A stretch of 64,000 nucleotides of DNA, from contig OW240913.1 in the NCBI GenBank assembly GCA_933207985.1, positions 354,753,554-354,817,553 of the forward strand, read 5' to 3'. Below are positions 11,620 through 25,463 of the stretch, piece after piece. The stretch comes from Pelobates cultripes (taxonomy: Eukaryota; Chordata; Amphibia; Anura; Pelobatidae). The first letter of the stretch is position 1. Each line of letters starts with the position of its first letter. Below the pieces are notes generated by a model. That model was not told the origin of the DNA. It saw only the letters and a program-made list of their open reading frames with translations, and did not search any database. The translations under genes and the position numbers were made by a program.

Positions 11620-12390
11620 AAGAAATGTGTTCTTTTAATAAAACCCACATGGTGTACACAGCCATGCAAGACTTACCCACGGCCTATAGCTCCACTCGAG
11701 GCCAGGGAGGCAGCCAACCCTCTGCCTACTGTTGGAGCTTGTTGTATCTGAGTCCTGTTCCTCCCTCCACTGGACCAGTGGGGGTTATCTCGGTCCCCAC
11801 TGGGGGTTTTTGCATGGCCACCTGGCCAAGACCCAAGTCTTTCTGGCAAGTTGGAGAGCTGAGGCTAAGCATCCAACTTGGCTTCCCCGTTGGGGCCTAC
11901 AGTCAGAGACACCTCCCTGCAGTCGTCCTGGAGCCATTGCTTGTGACATTTGACCACATTTGTGCATTATTTTGGGCGAAGCTCAACGAAAGGCAGCTTA
12001 CCTCTTTTCCTGTTGTTCAACGCATGGCACCTAGGAGCCGTCCACCACCGAAAGTGCACGGCTACCTCACTTGTTCCCAGAGAGGCGCAGCACGAGAGAG
12101 GCCGCAAGAACCCACTGCAACGTATTCGCCGCCATCTGCCCCAGTTGCAGAGAAGGAGGCACCTTTGCTCATGACGCGTCCATGCTGCTCCAGAGGCCTA
12201 TCTATCATGCAGCTGGGAGCGCAGAACTGCGAGTCTGCGGAAGCAAACTCCAACCGACACACAGATGGTCTGCCTGGGATGCCCTGGATTGGACTCTCTG
12301 GGGGCTTGGGCTTCAGGGGAAAGAGTGATTGGAGTGGCTGAGGGTGATGGGAGCTGGGTCTCTTTAACCAGGGGCATAGGTTAGGTGGCA
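11620..12390. other. GC-rich block with a 238-codon open frame, unassigned
   Basis: This block is much more GC-rich than the flanking intron and is open for 238 codons on + (11625-12341) and 109 on - (12062-12391). Neither translation shows a domain I recognise, and opposing long frames are expected from CG-rich composition. It could be the 5' region of a retrotransposon such as an L1-type LINE. I do not call it a gene. Confidence 0.3.
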
Positions 12391-13261
12391 CATTGATCTT
12401 ACCTACTGCTGGGCTGTTATGCAGCTGTTCTCCTAATGCACTTTGCTTGCTGTTTTACCCCACCACAGTGCTCTGTCTGCTTGGCTGCCATAGTATTACC
12501 AACCCCCTGGTGGTATTTACCTCTTGCAGTAAACCCCTTGCCCTACAGTTTTCTCTGCCATACCTACACTCATTTTATCACAAATTATTAGAGCTATGTT
12601 TTTGCTGTTTCTTTACCTATTACTGTTATAAAGTGCAGTGCTCATCTTGTTTATATTTAGTTTATCTCATATATGTCTGGACGGCTTTATTAACCTACAG
12701 GCTAACTTCATGATCTCTCTACAAACATGTGTCTAGCAAGACCACCCACACTTTATTTAGTCACCCATCATTTGCACAATCTCCTTTTTCTTTCTCAAGG
12801 AACATAGGAAGCACAGAAACGGCCAGGCCTAGTGGAACCTCATAGGTGTGGCTAAATTAACTATTAAAGTAAAATATTACACCAAACCTTTGCATTTCTT
12901 TAGCCTAAATTCACCTTGCCCTAGGCTAGAAAATAATGAGAAAAACGCACAGCCACTGTACTTTATACATCCAGCCTCCAATAGCTGTGTGCCAAATCTG
13001 ATGACATCATAGCGTTGGAAATACAAACTTGTATTTCTAACGCTATAGAGCCTCTGTTCCTAGTTCTATTAAGGTCTCCTCCCACTCGCTTGCTATAAAA
13101 ATTAAGAAAATAAAAGATTTACTAACCATTTTCCAGTATAGTGGTTCCCTCAGTGCTGCTTAATTCTCGATTTCTCAATAGCAGACCATTGGGAACCTAA
13201 TGTATATATTTGGCAAGTCCTCATCCATTCAAGCTTCCCCATAGGAAAGCATATTTTTAAA

Positions 13262-14579
13262 TGTAGAAAAAAGGAAGAAAAAACCCCAAAAAGGGATGTC
13301 TTATATAAAGACCGCCCAGAGGGTAAATACCCAGTCCAATCTCAACAGTAGTGTAGTTGCCAAAAAATAAAAAATCCTTTATTGAAATCTATTAAAAAAC
13401 CTGGGTAATCAGTGATGGACAGAATAATATAGGGAGAAATATGTATGGTAGGAACAAGGCTAATCAAGAGCCAACCCTCACAAGAAGCGGAGAGGGGATA
13501 GAAGGCAATATGTACCCCCATACATAACTCAGGTAACAAAGCAGTAGGAAAGAACAGGGAAAGGGAGAAACACACACTCCCAACCAAACAGTAGTGCTAT
13601 GCTAATACCCTATCTCCTATAAAACACCTTCGTGGGTGTTCTAATCTAAATGCTGTCATAACATCTGAAGCCCCAGGTAACACACACATACTAGAAAAAC
13701 ATAAATGAAAAGGTGCTCAGAGCAAAGTGCTCAAGAGAGTATTAAAAACACAGAAGAACCCGACGTACGTTTCGGCGTGACCACACGCCGTCCTCAGGGG
13801 TATCAGCAGTGAGCAAAAAACTGTCCGGGTGGTAAATTTATACCTTAAGCTCATAAGCTTTATTGTAATCACCTGTGATTGTGTCTAAATTGCTCCGGTC
13901 CTCCTGCGAATGGGGCTGTGGGGGTGTGGTGTAACACACCATAGTGTCAGCCCACATTTCTATGTCAGAGGTAGCCAGAACAGAAATCAGGTGAAAGGGA
14001 ATTAACCCTTTGAGTGCCCCGCCCGGAACAGATATAAATGGATACTTACTATATCTACAAGGCAGTATCCATAGCATAACAATTAACCCTTGGAATGTCC
14101 AAATTGTATCATATAGGTCAAGTGTGTGGATTGATTCTTATGGCTGTATTGTGTAGCTTTAGTACAATTAAAGAAACAACTTATAACCGTTGTGAACCAG
14201 TAAGGGATAAGTACAATGGCTATATGGGCAGTCATACACAGAAGCCGACAATTCTTTTATTGCCACTGTAAATAGTAACCCATTAGTTTATGCAACACAA
14301 AACAGACCCCTAAACTCTTAGACCTATAATACAGGTAAAATTAATGGACATATGAACACCAAATATAATAGAAATAAATAAAGAATATATACATATATAC
14401 AGGCATAACTTAAGATACCATTTATTATCAGAATTATTGCAGTACTTTAAATAAACGGGGAATATGAAAACCCTTCATTTAGCCCCAGGGGAGATAGCGT
14501 TTTGAGATGGTAAATCCAAAACGCCTCTCTTTGTCTTAGTTTTAGGTCCCAGTTTCCTTTCCTAGGAGGCTGTGGTACA
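13262..14579 (-). repeat. Left arm of the Penelope inverted repeat
   Basis: Reverse complement of 15531-16848. It contains the last 44 codons of the GIY-YIG ORF in antisense orientation, the 3' untranslated region and a minus-strand hammerhead-like motif at 13758-13801. The inner junction near 14574-14585 shows a short AAGACC match between the two sequences joined, consistent with a microhomology-mediated template switch. Confidence 0.85.
13758..13801 (-). ncRNA. Hammerhead-like ribozyme (left arm copy)
   Basis: Exact mirror copy of the motif at 16309-16352 on the minus strand, with the same core, stems and extra base. Two oppositely oriented copies lie about 2.5 kb apart in one palindrome. 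Confidence 0.58.
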
Positions 14580-15663
14580 AGACCTTGATACATCAGAGAG
14601 ATTCAAAGAATTTGTATGTCTGCTGAACAGCAACGATTTTAACTTACGATTCATTAGTGAAGTAGGGGGTCAAAACCTTTTCTTTCTAGATCTAGCACTA
14701 CAGGTATCTAAAGAAGGCAAAATTGAAACAACCTTGTACAGAAAGAAGACAGCCTCAAATAACCTGCTATGCTGGTCTAGTCATCACCCCATATCACTCA
14801 AATCCGGTATCCCAATAGGCCAATATTTGAGACTTCGACGAAACTGCTCCACGATGGAGGAGTTCAAATTAAAAGCAAATGAGCTGCGTCACATGTTTAA
14901 GGCCAAAGGTTACCCAAATAGGGTTCTGAAAAGAGCCTATCTGAGGGCAATCCACACTGAACGGGAAACCCTAATTACAGATGGGGGTCGTAAGACTGAG
15001 GAAAATAAAATACGCTGCATAGGTACATATGATGCAGGATGGGACACTATGCTGAATGTCTTTCAAAAATTCTGGCCTATCCTCCAATCAGATAAGCATC
15101 TGAAGGAAATTCTGCCATCACTCCCTTCAATTACAGCACGGAGGGGCAAAAACTTGAGAGATATCCTAGCACCTAGTCACCTCTCAACTACGTCCCCGTC
15201 AGGTTATTTTCAAAAATACCTACCAATGGGTTCTTTCCAATGTGGTCACTGCAGTGCATGCCCGTTTATTACCAAGAGGGCCTCTGACAGCAAGGGCTTA
15301 ATGAATTTCAAACCACGTTCCTTCTTTAATTGTAACACAACAGGAGTAGTTTACCTACTGTCTTGCTCCTGTGGCCTAAAATATGTAGGCAAGACTTTTC
15401 TCCACTTCAGGCTAAGGATACGTGAACATGTAAATTCTGTCAAGAGACGTTTGGAAACACCCGTCTCAAGGCATTTACATCTACATCACAATCACTCCTC
15501 GGCAGGCATCCGGTTCATGGGTCTTGAACATGTACCACAGCCTCCTAGGAAAGGAAACTGGGACCTAAAACTAAGACAAAGAGAGGCGTTTTGGATTTAC
15601 CATCTCAAAACGCTATCTCCCCTGGGGCTAAATGAAGGGTTTTCATATTCCCCGTTTATTTAA
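14580..15663 (+). pseudogene. Penelope-like polyprotein, C-terminal fragment with GIY-YIG nuclease
   Basis: The open frame (363 codons counting eight from the inverted arm) starts just after where the reverse-transcriptase YxDD motif would be, so the RT catalytic core is missing. It retains the post-RT region (LNSNDFNLRF, GQYLRLRRNCST), a Cys cluster CGHCSACPF near residue 225, and the GIY-YIG endonuclease. The nuclease shows GVVYLL at about 258, the YVG triplet at about 271, the RIREH arginine helix and a conserved Glu in QREAFW at about 338. Penelope-like elements pair this nuclease with a telomerase-related RT. The frame is uninterrupted to TAA, so the insertion is fairly young. The Met at 14572 lies in the inverted arm and is not the natural start. 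Not mobile by itself as seen. Confidence 0.88.
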
Positions 15664-16308
15664 AGTACTGCAATAATTCTGATAATAAATGGTATCTTAA
15701 GTTATGCCTGTATATATGTATATATTCTTTATTTATTTCTATTATATTTGGTGTTCATATGTCCATTAATTTTACCTGTATTATAGGTCTAAGAGTTTAG
15801 GGGTCTGTTTTGTGTTGCATAAACTAATGGGTTACTATTTACAGTGGCAATAAAAGAATTGTCGGCTTCTGTGTATGACTGCCCATATAGCCATTGTACT
15901 TATCCCTTACTGGTTCACAACGGTTATAAGTTGTTTCTTTAATTGTACTAAAGCTACACAATACAGCCATAAGAATCAATCCACACACTTGACCTATATG
16001 ATACAATTTGGACATTCCAAGGGTTAATTGTTATGCTATGGATACTGCCTTGTAGATATAGTAAGTATCCATTTATATCTGTTCCGGGCGGGGCACTCAA
16101 AGGGTTAATTCCCTTTCACCTGATTTCTGTTCTGGCTACCTCTGACATAGAAATGTGGGCTGACACTATGGTGTGTTACACCACACCCCCACAGCCCCAT
16201 TCGCAGGAGGACCGGAGCAATTTAGACACAATCACAGGTGATTACAATAAAGCTTATGAGCTTAAGGTATAAATTTACCACCCGGACAGTTTTTTGCTCA
16301 CTGCTGAT

Positions 16309-16352
16309 ACCCCTGAGGACGGCGTGTGGTCACGCCGAAACGTACGTCGGGT
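16309..16352 (+). ncRNA. Hammerhead-like ribozyme in Penelope 3' region (right arm)
   Basis: Core CTGAGGA (16313-16319) fits CUGANGA. Stem II is GGCGTG (16321-16326) with CACGCC (16331-16336) and loop TGGT. The second core strand is GAAA (16337-16340). A self-complementary ACGTACGT (16340-16347) makes a minimal stem III, followed by the GUC cleavage triplet ending at 16348. Stem I is ACCC (16309-16312) with GGGT (16349-16352). One extra base (C16320) lies between the core A and stem II, so the fit is not perfect. Hammerheads with tiny stem III are described from Penelope-like elements. Activity is not shown by sequence alone. Confidence 0.6.
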
Positions 16353-17244
16353 TCTTCTGTGTTTTTAATACTCTCTTGAGCACTTTGCTCTGAGCACCTT
16401 TTCATTTATGTTTTTCTAGTATGTGTGTGTTACCTGGGGCTTCAGATGTTATGACAGCATTTAGATTAGAACACCCACGAAGGTGTTTTATAGGAGATAG
16501 GGTATTAGCATAGCACTACTGTTTGGTTGGGAGTGTGTGTTTCTCCCTTTCCCTGTTCTTTCCTACTGCTTTGTTACCTGAGTTATGTATGGGGGTACAT
16601 ATTGCCTTCTATCCCCTCTCCGTTTCTTGTGAGGGTTGGCTCTTGATTAGCCTTGTTCCTACCATACATATTTCTCCCTATATTATTCTGTCCATCACTG
16701 ATTACCCAGGTTTTTTAATAGATTTCAATAAAGGATTTTTTATTTTTTGGCAACTACACTACTGTTGAGATTGGACTGGGTATTTACCCTCTGGGCGGTC
16801 TTTATATAAGACATCCCTTTTTGGGGTTTTTTCTTCCTTTTTTCTACAATTTCCAGGGTTACCCCCTTTTACCAGTCCAGGTGACCTCTATACTCTGGAG
16901 GCTCGGCAGTGGGATACGGGAGTGTCTTTTCCTCCCCTCCCACTTTCCAGCCTTTTGAGTTTCCTTTTTCTTGTTATTTTTTTAAATGTGTTCCCTCATC
17001 AAATGACCAAGTTTTACTCAGTCACTGAGTGCCTCTAGTAGGTGTCAGTTTAACACCTGGATGGTTTAATGGACAGCTCAACTGCACCTAGACAAGTTCT
17101 TTGAGAAAGAAATTATCTGACTCCCTTTACTGTATCCCCCATCAAGTCAGGATATGTATTTAAACGTGTAAATTTTACAGTGAGAAGGCAGTTAGCCTCA
17201 ACATGTGAGGTACATTGCAAAGGTAAACCACCATTTCTCACTGA

Positions 17245-17430
<186 letters not shown>

Positions 17431-17483
17431 TGAGAGGGGAAGTAATTATTTGAAATGGAAAAATAATTTATCTGGATAGCCAT

Positions 17484-17610
17484 GGGGCAGGCAATGTTCG
17501 GCGACGGCAGATGTAGTGTATTACATCTACCATATAGATCTTACAGCCATAATGATGGCAAAGGGTAGATGTACTCAGCAACATCTGGAGTGTCGATGGT
17601 TGCCTAGCCC
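17484..17610. mobile_element. Diverged hAT-type MITE
   Basis: It starts GGGGCAGGCAATGTTCGGC and ends GATGGTTGCCTAGCCC, with internal TAGATG/CATCTA inversions and GCCATAATGATGGCAAAG. This is the same plan as the intact MITE at 3056-3191, but older. No clear 8-bp duplication remains. Confidence 0.6.
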
Positions 17611-18692
17611 TTGCTCTCAGTTCAGCGGTTGAACTACAAGTACATGATCTGGTTTTGAGAACTGTACATCAACCCCATATGGAGGCCTGCATGTCAGTTA
17701 TGCATGCTCTATTAAATGTGCACACACAAAAAAAAAAGCCTTTGCATAATGTCAGCTGGAAAACTAAAACAAAGGAGAAAGAAGCAAAAAATGCTTTTTT
17801 TCCCCCCAGTGTCTCTGACATGACTGCAGAACACCTGCAAAGAAACGCATGCAGTCTCTTGGCACACACAATGCATTCCAGATGGCTTGATAATACATTT
17901 CTTGCATATTCCAGCTCCAAAAAATGGATTGTGACTGTAAGCAGAAGAGGAATGGTATAATGGTGTAGAAGGAATACAGGCACATTGTGATAGCTATAAC
18001 CTTACATTGGTACCTTGTGTAATTTATTATTTAATTCTGTACCTTCATGGTGATGATAATATCAGTTACGTTTGTTTTTCATTGCTGTATTGCATGTTTT
18101 TCCGACATATTGAGGGGGGGGATTGTGGAACGTCATTATTAGATGACCACATTCTGCAGCCAGTGCTTTTAATTTTTATGACAACAGAATATCACTTTTA
18201 TAGAACAGTGTACAGAACATATCATCAGCACAGGTAACGACCCTTCTGGCATTTTTGGTGATCGCAATGTAATAAAACTAACATTGAACGTGAGTATTTA
18301 GTAATATAATTCATAATTAAGAAACAACATATTGACATGGCAAATACCATCTATAACGACACAGAAAGGGCATATTTGTGATATTTTGTATAAATTAGCT
18401 TTTCAAATGATTCTCTGGTACCATGACATGTAGTGCACTTATTCTCATTTTTGGGATAGATTCACAAGATGTCAAAATGCCATTATACTGGAGATCCATG
18501 GAAAAGATAGGTTAATTCTCTCAGCAGTCTGTCATCATCAGGCAGGAATGATGTAAAAAATAATACAAATTAAATAAATATATATATATATTTAAATCGT
18601 TAGTCATAACTGCAAAAATCAGTAATAGATGTGATATGTTCTGACTTCTAAGACATGATAGCAGAATATTAACCATGTGTTTCAGTTACAAG

Positions 18693-18697
<5 letters not shown>

Positions 18698-18757
<60 letters not shown>
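18698..18757. repeat. (AT)n microsatellite
   Basis: About 60 bases of near-perfect alternating AT preceded by GTGTGT, inside an ism1 intron. Confidence 0.92.
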
Positions 18758-18763
<6 letters not shown>

Positions 18764-19609
18764 TTTAAGGATAGCACTCCATGGACTTTATATAAAATAT
18801 AACTTTTATTTACCTTCTAAATAAAAACGATCCATATATATGTATTTTATATCATCGCATTCCGCTCGTTATTATGACTTGGAAGGGCAAAAAGCAAAAA
18901 AAAAAAAAAACTGGCTTGCTTGGGGTGTTAGTTTTCATCATGCAGATGGTATGGTGGTACATTTTTGACTAACATTTTTATTTTATTTTTATTTGACTCC
19001 AGTACCATTTAATCCCTTTTTTAAATAACTCATTTTTGGCAGTTATGGTTGTTTCCTAAAGTTAGCTAGGCAAAGGGTAGCATTTCATAGCTAATGAGGT
19101 GCTTATAATTAAATTTCTGTGTGGTCTCTAAGCCTCTTTACTTTTACAAAGCTGATATTTTTAACACAATTCATTTACAGTAAGTAAGAATTTTATGGTT
19201 TGCAGGAAGCCCATTTAAGATTGATTTTTATACTAATACACATATTGCTGTCTTTGGCTAATAATTGCACATTTATGCATAAAGTCTGGGTACAGTTAAG
19301 CAGTATAAGACTTTATTACACCAATTACTAGAGCAAAGTTAGTCTTGATGCCTTCTCTTTTTAAGACTAGATTTTATATGTATCTGGCATGATAGATGAA
19401 CCATGATGCCTTTCCCTGTCCTATAACTACCATTAGACAACCTCTTCACTTTAGACAAGGACCCACTTGTTTGTCTGTACGCAGAGCAGCCCATGATTTA
19501 CTTGGCGAACCAAGGGCTTATTAAAAAATCAAAGTACACTTCAACATTACAGCTAGTTCCAGAATCTTCAACATTGCCATAATTTTTACAAATTCAATTA
19601 CATTTTTAA

Positions 19610-21635
<2,026 letters not shown>

Positions 21636-22720
21636 TGGCTTATTTATGGAAGGTCATTTGTTCAGAAGAAGGGACATAGTACTTACAGTGCTGTATGACA
21701 GAAACAGAGTCACATGCTTTGTACACATCCCTTGTGGGTTTTGAAAGTGTACCTGATGGAGCAACCTACCTGTGGCTCTCCTCCTGTTGCCTGCAGAATC
21801 TACATCCAATGATATTTGGATAACTACACGTTTGCTTTGCCTACCCTTCATTTATTGTTTTGCAAGTGTACCTTTATGTATGTTCTTGCAAAACGTATAA
21901 GTATTGTCACGCAATGTACTTATTTTATTATTTTTGTTCCTGTCATAATTGTTTTTCTGAGAGTTTATTATTTTTTTTAGCTGACATTGCAATTTTTACA
22001 AATATGATATATAATGGATCTCGAGAGAAACAAACATTCTGGCAATTTTTAATAAATGTCACTGAGCATTAAGCTTCCTTTTGGGGTTGTGCTGAAAACA
22101 TAATATGTCTTCTCTAAGATTCATCTAGGAAGCAAGGAGATTGTATTAAACATTGTAGCTATGTAAGGACACTGATGGAAAACTAGAAGAAAGAGGATAT
22201 GGTCAAGAAGACCAACATCACAGTGGTTAACGTGAAATAATCTCAAAATATTGTTTCTAAATGGACACCATTGGTAACCTGAAAGTAAAGTAGGGAATTC
22301 AGGGTATCTCATTACATGTGACTTTTATTTTCAGGGACTTTATCGATCAAGAGTGGCACTTTCTCAAAAAGATGATGATGACCATGTTTCATCTTGTGTG
22401 TAGGCCTTACCTTATTTTTTTTTTTATTTGGCATGAACTAAATGCAGTTTTAATTTTTAATTTTTATTTTATTTTTTTCAAATGTGTGTGAGGTTAAGCT
22501 GTTATTTCTGTTTACAAATACTGCAATATTTTTGTAAAGTATTTATTATGTTCTAGTTCTATATTGTGCATTGCGCATGTTTGTCCTTTTATTCCCCTTT
22601 GCTCCCTGTCCTCCGGAACATGGTCACATGTGGGTTAAATCCATCATTTTAGAGTGGAAGTCTTCTCAATCCCCACAAAAAGATAAACTTAAATAAAACA
22701 AAGTATTTAGCTTTGTATTT
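21636..22720 (+). other. ism1: ism1 3' untranslated region (approximate)
   Basis: AT-rich sequence after the ism1 stop. Candidate polyadenylation signals AATAAA are at 22051-22056 and 22692-22697. The latter gives a 3' UTR of about 1.1 kb and lies just before the start of a decayed LINE. The true end cannot be read without transcript data. Confidence 0.6.
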
Positions 22721-22739
22721 GAGTGTTTTCTATTTAGTC

Positions 22740-24930
22740 TCAATGGAAGGACTCAATGGAAGGACTGATAAACTCTAGTCATTTATAAATGAGTAGAAAT
22801 GTGGAAGCTTTATGGATAGATATCTGCTTGCGGCAAAAGAAGGGAAATCAACTATTGGTTGGGATTAGGTTATAAACCACCTAATGTTGATATTGATGAG
22901 GAAGAACAGCTGTTCGAGCAAACTGGGAAAGCTTCACATCTGGGTAACACATTAATTACTGGAAATTTTAATTAGCTGGAAATAAATCAAGATAGAGAAA
23001 CTAGTAGTTCAGCAATGAGAAGCAGGTTTTTGAACCTGTTAAATGTCACCTTCATGTCATAATTGGTACAATCACCAACTAGAAAAGGTTCTTGTCTCAA
23101 GTTGGTTATAACAAACAAACACTGTTGATCTTTTGACATACACTCAAGCAGAGGTACACTTGGAAAATAGTGATCACAATGTGGCATCTTTTTAAATAAA
23201 TGCACATGGGGTATACTAAAACTAAATTTTTAAAATGTCCATTTCAATAAGATTAGGCAGCTTTATAATGCATTGACTGGCAAAAACCACTTGGGATAAA
23301 TGCAATATCTTAAAACAAATATAAGAAATGTACATTTCTCAGTATGTACCGTTAGGTAATAAATATAAAAGAAACAGATTGAAACCAATGTGGCTTAGTG
23401 GTATATAGTATATATTATACTATGGCAAGATATTCAAATGATTGCTGCAACAAATCTGCAGAGGAGGTGCTACAGCAAATAATGAAAGTTAATGTAAACA
23501 AGCCCCAGGACCAAATGGTATTCACCACTGGTAGTTAAGGAGCTAAGTGTGGAATTAGTGAACCTCTGTTTTTAATCTTTCAGGATTCTTTTCTTTCTGG
23601 AATTGTACTGCAGGATTGGAGGAAGGCAGATATGTGTCCTATATTTAAAAATGGTTCAAAATCTTTGCCTGGAAATTATAGACCTGTGAGCTTAATAGTT
23701 GTGTCTGGGAAAGTATTTAGGGGTTATTGAGGAATAATTTTCAGGAATTCATTGGGAAGAACATTGTTATTAGCAAAAATCAGCAGGGTTTTATGAAACA
23801 AAGGGCAAGTCAAACTAACTTAATATTATTCTACGAAGAAGTAAGTAGAAATATAGATCACGATGTTGCAATGGATGTGATCTATTTGGATTTTGCCAAG
23901 ACATTCAATACAGTTACACACAATAGGTTAGTGTTCAAACTAAAAGAAATAGGTCTAGACGAAAATTCTTGTTCTTTGGTAGAACATTGGCTTAAATAGA
24001 GTACAGAGAGTTGTGATTACTGGCAAATTTTCAAGCTGGACAAAAGTGGTAAGTGGTGTCACTCAGGGTTCTGTTCTGTGACAGGTTTCTAATCAACATA
24101 TCTATGCATGAATTTGAAATAGGCATTGAAAGTCATGTTTTAGTGTTTTCAGATGAAACAAAACTCGTAATAAAACGTGCACAGGATATTACTTCGCTGC
24201 TGAGGGATTTAGACAGATTGGGGGACTGAGCAGTCAAATGGCAGATGGACAATAACTTAGATAAATGCAAAGTTATGCACTTTATGGGTTAAGAATGCAT
24301 AAGCAACTTACACCCTAAACGGTAGTAAATTTGGGATGGCAACAAACAAAAACGATTTAGGAATTGTTATAGACAACTAATTAGGCAACAATGTGCCATG
24401 TCAATCAGCAGTTGCTAAGACCAGTAAGGTATTGTCATGTATAAAAAGGGACAGGAAGATAACACCTTGAATATGATGTGCAATTTTGGGCACCTGTTCT
24501 AGAAAAAGTGCAGAGGCGGGCTACAATATTAACAAAAGGAATGGAACATTTTAGTTATGAAAAAGTTAACAAATTTAAATCTGTTTAGAAACAAGGCACC
24601 TCCGAGGGAATATAATAGCATTATACAAATACATTCAGGTCCAATACAAACCATTCTTTGGAAATCTATTCATAAACAGGACTATACACAGGACACAAGG
24701 TCATGCATTTAGACTGGAAGAAAGGAGATTATCAGAGTCTGTACAGATGTGTAGACAGCAACTGGATGAAAACTTGCAAAACAAATAATATTCAGGAATA
24801 TCATTTTTAATATGCGGGGTAATAGCTTCTTGGTCCAAGGAGAGATCTAACTGCCATCTTGGGGTCAAGAAGGAATTTCTTCAAGAGCTTGTGTAACTGA
24901 AATCTAAACATAAGCATTATAAAATGTTTA
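22740..24930 (+). mobile_element. Decayed CR1-like LINE
   Basis: Translation gives endonuclease remnants near 22850-22975 (GYKPPNV then LITGNFN), followed by reverse-transcriptase pieces. PGNYRPVSLIV lies near 23665-23700. The longest open piece (23727-23999) has the block QQGFMKQRASQTNLILFYEE and then VIYLDFAKTFNTVTHNRL, typical of CR1-group RTs. GVTQGSV follows near 24055 and FSDETKLV near 24150. There are many stops and frameshifts. The tail GGGGTCAAGAAGGAATTTCT near 24860-24879 resembles CR1 3' ends. It begins immediately beyond the likely ism1 polyadenylation site. Confidence 0.8.
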
Positions 24931-25034
24931 TCACTGACAATTCATAATTTGAAATCTGGCCAAATTCCATCTGTCATATTGTTTATTTATTTCTTAGCCA
25001 GAATCCATTTTTGTTAGAAAAACAGCCACCGCCA

Positions 25035-25463
25035 ATAAAGGGTTAAAAAATACTATTTACTTACCCAGTCCCAGCATTCAGGTCACTTGGCCCTGTGTTG
25101 GTGCTCCGCCTCCTCCAGGATCATCCTACAGGGGACTAATGTGCATGCGCGGCAAGAGCTGCGAGTGCATTAGGCCCTCCCCAAGGAAATGGCTGCTATG
25201 CTTTCCTACAGGGAGTTTTCGGACGCTGTATGTTCACCTGTAGAGTGTCAGTTAAGAGACCGAAAGTCTGGTAAGATTCTGGTAGCACTTCTAGAGGCAC
25301 TCTGGTAGATGGCCACTAGAGGCTGACTTAGTTCCACAATGTAAACATTGCAATTTCTCTACAACTGTAATGTTTACATTGCAGCACTAAGTGCAATAGG
25401 GACACTGTACCCAGACCATTTCAATGAACTGAATTGGTCTGGGTGCCTATAGTGTCCCATTAA
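25035..25463. mobile_element. TTAA-family MITE, left end lost
   Basis: The right end reads GGTCTGGGTGCCTATAGTGT then CCCATTAA (TTAA at 25460-25463) and is preceded by an inverted pair, CCCAGACCATTTCA against TGAATTGGTCTGGG. This is the same terminus as at 6403-6460. The left terminus is not recognisable. Confidence 0.6.

Larger units (their letters stand above)
13262..16848. mobile_element. Penelope-like element in a 3.6-kb inverted repeat
   Basis: Left arm 13262-14579 is the reverse complement of right arm 15531-16848 (1,318 bp each). At both the outer and inner ends, paired coordinates sum to 30110, so there is no net gain or loss of bases along the arms. I found one substitution (13487 against 16623). 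The 951-bp spacer plus part of the right arm encodes the C-terminal part of a Penelope-like polyprotein. The arms carry the element's 3' untranslated region and a hammerhead-like motif. Penelope elements are known for inverted or tandem terminal copies; this one looks like a 5'-truncated copy joined to an inverted 3' copy. Confidence 0.85.

Noticed and set aside
11625..12391. 238-codon frame as a novel gene or ism1 exon
   Set aside because: No splice-framed fit to isthmin, no recognised domain, overlapping opposite-strand frame, and GC-rich repeat-like composition.
13342..14077. Conserved duplicate ORFs (79 and 81 codons) repeated at 16033-16768 as real proteins
   Set aside because: They are identical because they lie in the two arms of the Penelope inverted repeat, in its 3' non-coding region; no conservation beyond that duplication is shown.
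14572..14579. Met at 14572 as the start of the GIY-YIG protein
   Set aside because: It lies in the inverted left arm. The natural protein extends upstream into an RT domain that is missing here, so the start is accidental.
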